In this document: positions 60,045-64,000 of the stretch, piece after piece
Layout of the letters: the number at the start of each line of letters is the position of its first letter
Numbering within the stretch: position 1 is the stretch's first letter
Assembly: GCF_965222285.1 (NCBI RefSeq)
Contig: NZ_OZ244942.1
Coordinates: 2,356,001-2,420,000, forward strand
From: Tepidicaulis sp002389665
Lineage (GTDB): Bacteria > Pseudomonadota > Alphaproteobacteria > Parvibaculales > Parvibaculaceae
DNA: 64,000 nt
Direction: 5' to 3'
Translations under genes and position numbers: made by a program
Notes under the pieces: model-generated
The model's database searches: none
Seen by the model: only the letters and a program-made list of their open reading frames with translations
Told to the model about the DNA's origin: nothing

Positions 60045-60185
60045 GGGAGAACAGCCTTTTCATGTCCCGCGATGGCACGCTTAACCCGTTGAAATTCATG
60101 GAAACTTTACCGTGGCACTTAGACCTTTTTTAAAAGGCTCCAGCCTAGATTGGTGTCCACAGTTGAGTACGGAGACCGCAAGGCA

Positions 60186-60461
60186 ATGAGCGAGCAACAG
60201 TCATCTCGGGTGAACTACGTGATCGGCCCCGACGGGAGCCCGCTCACCGTGGCCGACCTTCCGCCCCCCAATACCAAACGCTGGGTCATCCGGCGCAAGG
60301 CGGAAGTCGTTGCTGCAGTGCGCGGCGGTTTGATCAGTCTGGAAGAAGCATGCAAGCGCTACACGCTGACCGTGGAGGAATTCCTGAGCTGGCAGCGCTC
60401 CATTGAAAAGCACGGCCTTGCCGGCCTGCGCGCGACGCGGGTTCAACAGTACAGGCAGTAG
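60186..60461 (+). CDS. sciP: CtrA inhibitor SciP (DUF1153)
   Basis: A 91-residue DNA-binding protein of the DUF1153 family. The helix-turn-helix is at about residues 35-75 (RWVIRRKAEVVAAVRGGL, then SLEEACKRYTLTVEEFLSW). In Caulobacter SciP binds CtrA and/or DNA and blocks CtrA-activated genes after division, including flagellar ones. The ATG at 60186 is 12 codons inside the open frame and begins the conserved region. It lies between two flagellar operons and has its own terminator. The 141 bases upstream contain TGGCACG and TTAAC elements, but no complete promoter was identified. Confidence 0.93.
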   Translation: MSEQQSSRVNYVIGPDGSPLTVADLPPPNTKRWVIRRKAEVVAAVRGGLISLEEACKRYTLTVEEFLSWQRSIEKHGLAGLRATRVQQYRQ

Positions 60462-60509
60462 GCCAGGAACACCGGCAGTAAGATAGAGTACTGCGTACTT
60501 TCTGCCGAG

Positions 60510-60545
60510 AAGGCGCCGGAGCGATCCGGCGCCTTCTTTGTTTTC
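60510..60545 (+). terminator. Intrinsic terminator of sciP
   Basis: An 11-base perfect stem AAGGCGCCGGA / TCCGGCGCCTT with loop GCGA (60510-60535), followed by a T-rich stretch. It separates sciP from fliF. Confidence 0.9.
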
Positions 60546-60647
60546 CGGGTCCTCTTTGTTTCAGGCCCTGCCGCGCCTTCAATCCTTACCAGCTCCTTAC
60601 TTTTCCACAGTTCGGGGCAATTATTTCCGCTTTTAGGCCTTCAACAT

Positions 60648-60696
60648 GAATGGAAATCCATTCCTGTTAAGCATCTGGTTACCCCAATCCCGGTAA
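60648..60696 (+). promoter_or_regulatory. Candidate control region before fliF
   Basis: This lies in the 384-base gap between sciP and fliF. It holds an inverted repeat GAATGG-AAAT-CCATTC (60648-60663), a TTAA-N7-GTTA pair (60667 onward) resembling a degraded CtrA site, and TTACC / GGTAA arms at 60679-60696. The rest of the gap shows the terminator near its start and nothing else recognisable. No clear sigma-54 or sigma-70 promoter was found, so the assignment is tentative. Confidence 0.35.
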
Positions 60697-60845
60697 ATTT
60701 TGCCTACCGACACAGGGGGGCTTGATCCAGCCAGTAAGAAAGGATCGGCCACAACGGGCAAAGGAGTTGCCACCAGCCCCTGTCGACTATGCCGACCGAT
60801 CCAAGAAGGAGAGGGACGCAGAGGCGACAACACTAGGGTGGTAGC

Positions 60846-62540
60846 GTGAACAGCTTTGCCGATTTCCTAAAGACGCTCGGACCGTCTCGTATCGCAGCAC
60901 TGGGCCTCGTGGCCGCAGGCCTTTTCGGCTTCTTCGCCTTCGTGACCATCAAGGTCACCGAAGAGCCCATGGCCCTGCTCTATTCCGAACTCGACCAGCA
61001 GGACGCCGCTGCAATTCTCGCCGAGCTTGACGCCCAGAACATCCCTTACGAACTCAAAGGCGACGGCACCCGCATCTTCGTGCCGGAAAACCGCGTTTTG
61101 CGCATGCGCATGGCCATGGCCGAACAGGGCCTGCCGAACGGCAATATCGTGGGCTATGAAATCTTCGACAATGCCGACGCGCTGGGCACGACGAGCTTCG
61201 TGCAGAACCTGAATTATCTGCGCGCGCTGGAAGGCGAAATGGCGCGCACGATCCGCTCCATCGACCGGGTTGAAAATGCCCGTGTCCACCTGGTGCTGCC
61301 CGAGCGTGAGGTTTTCTCGCGCCAGCGCCGTGAGCCGAGCGCCTCCATCGTCCTGAAAGTGCGCGGCGCCCCGCTCGCCCAGTCGCAAGTCAAAGCCATT
61401 CAATATCTCGCTGCTTCCGGTGTGGATGGGCTGAAGCCCGGCCGCGTCTCCATCGTCGATGAAGCCGGTAACCTTCTGGCAAGCGGCGATGGCAACGAGA
61501 CCGCCGCCGCGCTCAACGCTACGTTCGATGAGCGCAACATTGCCTATGAACGCCGCCTGCGCTCTGAAATCGAGCGGATCGTGGAAAGCATCGTGGGTCC
61601 GGAAAAGGCCCGCGTGCGTGTCACGGCCGAACTGGACTTCAACCGCGTCACCCGGACTTCCGACCGCTATGACCCGGACGGTCAGGTCGTGCGCTCCACG
61701 CAGACCGTGGAAGAAAGCTCCGCCAGCTCCGACGGTGTCACGAATGAAGGCGTCACCGTCGGCAACAATGTGCCGGACGCCAATTTCGGCGCCGACAATG
61801 GCGACACATCGGCTACGGCCACGGACACCTCGAACCGTGTGGAAGAGACCGTCAATTACGAAATCTCCCGCGTAACCGAGACGGAAGTCTTGGAAGCGGG
61901 CCGCGTGAAACGCATCTCTGTCGCCGTCCTTGTCGACGGGGTCTATGACCTCGGGGAAAACGGCAACGTCAATTATCAGAGCCGCTCGCCCGAAGATCTG
62001 GAAAAGATCGCCAGCCTCGTGCGCTCCGCCATCGGTTTCGACGAAGAGCGCGGCGACCAGGTGGAAGTCGTCAACCTGCGCTTTGCGCCGCAGAGCGAAG
62101 CCGAGCGCCTGCCGGAAATCGAAGAGCCGTTCCTCGGCCTCAAGAAGTCAGACTATATGCGCATCGGCGAAATCGCGGCGCTGCTCATCATCTCGGTTCT
62201 GGTGCTGCTCTTTGTCGTGCGCCCCTTCATCAAGGGTCTAACGGCACCGGCGCAGGCAACGGCAGGCACCAATCTCGCCCTGCCTCCCGGCACGGAATAT
62301 ACCGCGCCCGACGGCACGCAAATGATCGCCCAAGGCACGGACGAGAACGGCGAGCCCATCGCCGCCCTGCCCGGCCCGCAGGTACAGCGCACCTCGGACG
62401 TGGAAAGCATGATCGATATCGCCCGCGTGGAAGGCAAGGTGCGCGAGTCTTCGGTCAAGAAAGTCGGTGAGCTCATCAGCGGCCACCCGGACGAAACCCT
62501 GGCCATCATCCGCAACTGGCTCCATGAGCAGCCGGCGTAA
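60846..62540 (+). CDS. fliF: Flagellar MS-ring protein FliF
   Basis: A 564-residue protein with a first membrane helix at about 16-36 and a second at about 437-458. The large periplasmic part between them has the ring-building motifs (YSELDQQDAAAILAELDAQN; RAREGEMARTIRSID-like region). The cytoplasmic tail (IDIARVEGKVRESSVKKV) binds FliG. GTG start, 7 bases after GGTGG. Followed by fliG after 14 bases, one operon. Confidence 0.95.
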   Translation: MNSFADFLKTLGPSRIAALGLVAAGLFGFFAFVTIKVTEEPMALLYSELDQQDAAAILAELDAQNIPYELKGDGTRIFVPENRVLRMRMAMAEQGLPNGNIVGYEIFDNADALGTTSFVQNLNYLRALEGEMARTIRSIDRVENARVHLVLPEREVFSRQRREPSASIVLKVRGAPLAQSQVKAIQYLAASGVDGLKPGRVSIVDEAGNLLASGDGNETAAALNATFDERNIAYERRLRSEIERIVESIVGPEKARVRVTAELDFNRVTRTSDRYDPDGQVVRSTQTVEESSASSDGVTNEGVTVGNNVPDANFGADNGDTSATATDTSNRVEETVNYEISRVTETEVLEAGRVKRISVAVLVDGVYDLGENGNVNYQSRSPEDLEKIASLVRSAIGFDEERGDQVEVVNLRFAPQSEAERLPEIEEPFLGLKKSDYMRIGEIAALLIISVLVLLFVVRPFIKGLTAPAQATAGTNLALPPGTEYTAPDGTQMIAQGTDENGEPIAALPGPQVQRTSDVESMIDIARVEGKVRESSVKKVGELISGHPDETLAIIRNWLHEQPA

Positions 62541-62554
62541 GGGGAGATAGGACA

Positions 62555-63598
62555 ATGGCCGACGCACTGCCCAAAGTTAAAATCAAAGTCAAAGAAGACC
62601 TGGACAAGCTGACCGGCCCGGAAAAGGCTGCCGTCTTCATGCTCTCGGTTTCCGATGACAGCGCCTCCGCGATCTGGGACCGCTTGGACGACGAAGAAAT
62701 CCGCGACGTCTCGCAGGTCATGTCGAATCTCGGCACCGTCTCGGCGCCGCTTGTGGAACGTCTGCTGGTGGAATTCACCTCGCACATGTCCTCCACCGGC
62801 GCGCTGACGGGTACGTATGAATCCACCGAACGGCTTCTCAAGCGCTTCCTCTCCGGTGAGCGCGTCGACGCCGTGATGGACGAAATCCGCGGTCCGGCCG
62901 GGCGCAACATGTGGGAAAAGCTCGGCAACGTGAATGACGAAGTGCTCGCCAATTATCTGAAGAACGAGTACCCGCAGACCGTGGCCGTCGTGCTGTCGAA
63001 AATCCGCTCCGAACATGCCGCCCGCGTGCTCAGCCACCTGCCCGAAGATTTCGCGCTCGAAGTCGTCACCCGCATGCTGCGCATGGAAGCGGTCCAGAAA
63101 GACATTCTCGACAAGGTCGAACAGACGCTGCGCGCCGAGTTCATGTCCAACCTCTCGCGCACGAACCGGCGCGACGCGCATGAGCTGATGGCCGAGATCT
63201 TCAACAATTTCGACCGCCAGACCGAATCCCGCTTCATGACCTCGCTCGAAGAGCGCAACCGTGAAGCGGCCGAACGCATCAAGGCGCTGATGTTCACCTT
63301 CGAAGATCTGCGCAAGCTCGATCCGGGCGGCGTGCAGACGCTTCTGCGTTCCATCGACAAGGACAAGCTTGCCATCGCGCTCAAAGGCGCCTCCGACACG
63401 ATCCGCGATCTTTTCTTCGCGAACATGTCCGAACGCGCGGCCCGTATCCTGCGCGAAGACATGGAAGTCATGGGGCCAGTGCGCCTGCGCGATGTGGATG
63501 AATCCCAGATGGCCATGGTCAACATGGCCAAGGACCTTGCCGCCCGCGGCGAGATCATGCTGGCCGACAACAAAGAAGATGACGAGCTCGTGTACTGA
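62555..63598 (+). CDS. fliG: Flagellar motor switch protein FliG
   Basis: A 347-residue C-ring protein. The middle domain carries NEYPQTVAVVLSKIRSEHAA, where the usual EHPQ motif is EYPQ. The C-terminal torque helix region is FTFEDLRKLDPGGVQTLLR, with DKDKLAIALKGA after it. It sits on FliF and contacts MotA. Ribosome site AAGGGGAG. Its stop overlaps the ATG of the next gene by one base (TGATG). Confidence 0.96.
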   Translation: MADALPKVKIKVKEDLDKLTGPEKAAVFMLSVSDDSASAIWDRLDDEEIRDVSQVMSNLGTVSAPLVERLLVEFTSHMSSTGALTGTYESTERLLKRFLSGERVDAVMDEIRGPAGRNMWEKLGNVNDEVLANYLKNEYPQTVAVVLSKIRSEHAARVLSHLPEDFALEVVTRMLRMEAVQKDILDKVEQTLRAEFMSNLSRTNRRDAHELMAEIFNNFDRQTESRFMTSLEERNREAAERIKALMFTFEDLRKLDPGGVQTLLRSIDKDKLAIALKGASDTIRDLFFANMSERAARILREDMEVMGPVRLRDVDESQMAMVNMAKDLAARGEIMLADNKEDDELVY

Positions 63599-64000
63599 TG
63601 AGTGCGGTGATGCAGGAAAACAAAGAGAAAGTGAAGTTCATGTTCGACAACGTCTTCCGCGCGGAAGACGCCCCCGTCGTCGTGAACGCACCGCGAAAAA
63701 AACACGAGCTGACGGACGAGGAGATCGACGCCATCCGCGCCGAGGCGCGCGCCGAAGGTGAAGCCACGGGCCATCAGCGCGGGTTTGCCGAAGCTCAGGC
63801 CGGGATCGAGCAGCAGACCGCGCAGACCTTTGCCGCGATCGGCGAAGCGCTGAGCGCCAGCTTTGCCCAGCTCGAGCAGGAAAACCGCGAAATCCGCGAA
63901 TTCGCCGCCCGCCTCTCCCTTCTTGCCGCCCGCAAGCTCGCCGCCCGGCTGATCGCCGAGCGTCCGCAGGCTGAAATCGAAGCGGTGATCGAGGAATGCG
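63598..64000 (+). CDS. fliH: Flagellar assembly protein FliH, right end cut off
   Basis: The first 134 codons of a FliH-type protein are present before the window ends. The N-terminal 30 residues are polar. A Glu/Ala-rich helix carries glycines four apart (GHQRG within EGEATGHQRGFAEAQAG), the GxxxG repeat that is the hallmark of FliH, followed by FAARLSLLAARKLAARLI. It negatively regulates the export ATPase FliI. It starts on the last base of the fliG stop codon, as expected for a coupled fliF-fliG-fliH operon. Confidence 0.85.
   Translation, partial: MSAVMQENKEKVKFMFDNVFRAEDAPVVVNAPRKKHELTDEEIDAIRAEARAEGEATGHQRGFAEAQAGIEQQTAQTFAAIGEALSASFAQLEQENREIREFAARLSLLAARKLAARLIAERPQAEIEAVIEEC

Noticed and set aside
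60045..60185. TGGCACG elements upstream of sciP as sigma-54 promoters
   Set aside because: Both copies lack the matching GC at the correct distance (10 bases), so only the -24 half resembles the consensus.
1..64000. CRISPR arrays, insertion sequences, prophage or integrative elements
   Set aside because: No regularly spaced repeats, transposase, integrase or phage structural genes were recognised. The tRNA-Met gene has no integrase beside it.

Overview
The window is a continuous piece of a GC-rich (about 60% by eye) alphaproteobacterial chromosome. The lineage call rests on SciP (DUF1153), a Rhodobacter-type PmtA methyltransferase, a FliF-FliG-FliH order like that of Caulobacter, and paired acyl-CoA dehydrogenases with flavin monooxygenases and amidases. 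The gene content resembles Parvibaculum and its relatives, but that is an impression, not a test. No rRNA, insertion sequence, integrase, phage gene or CRISPR array was seen. One tRNA gene (elongator Met, CAT) is present.

Layout. 1-10.6 kb: the end of a membrane VWA-like gene, then mixed metabolism (acetyltransferase, SDR, LysR regulator divergent from wrbA and a glutathionyl-hydroquinone reductase, Ca2+/Na+ exchanger, amidase, Nudix). 10.6-15.4 kb: a methyltransferase, then a flagellin-core-like protein followed by receiver / Hpt / receiver genes (a small phosphorelay), then a di-iron ferritin-like protein. 15.5-16.5 kb: one AT-rich DUF2971 gene that looks acquired. 16.5-24 kb: a TetR regulator with twin operators facing a haem-type membrane protein, then a fatty-acid block (acyl-CoA synthetase, PAS protein, two acyl-CoA dehydrogenases that look like the two halves of a heteromer). 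24-28 kb: small conserved genes, a BaiN/YhiN flavoprotein, and slyX-arfB-rluA. 28-36 kb: tamA-tamB (outer-membrane protein assembly) and a flavin monooxygenase. 36-39 kb: a PatZ-like acyl-CoA-ligase/acetyltransferase fusion.

38.9-53.4 kb is the most coherent part: fifteen kilobases on the minus strand devoted to nitrate assimilation. In transcription order it holds a histidine kinase with a periplasmic solute-binding domain, mobA, the ANTAR antiterminator nasT, a structured leader with an intrinsic terminator, an outer-membrane porin, nrtA-nrtB-nrtD, nirB-nirD, nasA and a sirohaem methyltransferase. Transport, both reductions, the molybdenum and sirohaem cofactors and RNA-level control are encoded together. 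The usual NasT partner, NasS, is not next to nasT; a sensor kinase lies there instead.

53.6-57.4 kb: an acetyltransferase gene whose end overlaps the tRNA gene, a NavAb-like voltage-gated sodium channel, pmtA and mnmA. 57.7-64 kb: flagellar genes, with a good sigma-54-type promoter before fliK-flgD, then sciP, then fliF-fliG-fliH, the last running off the right edge.
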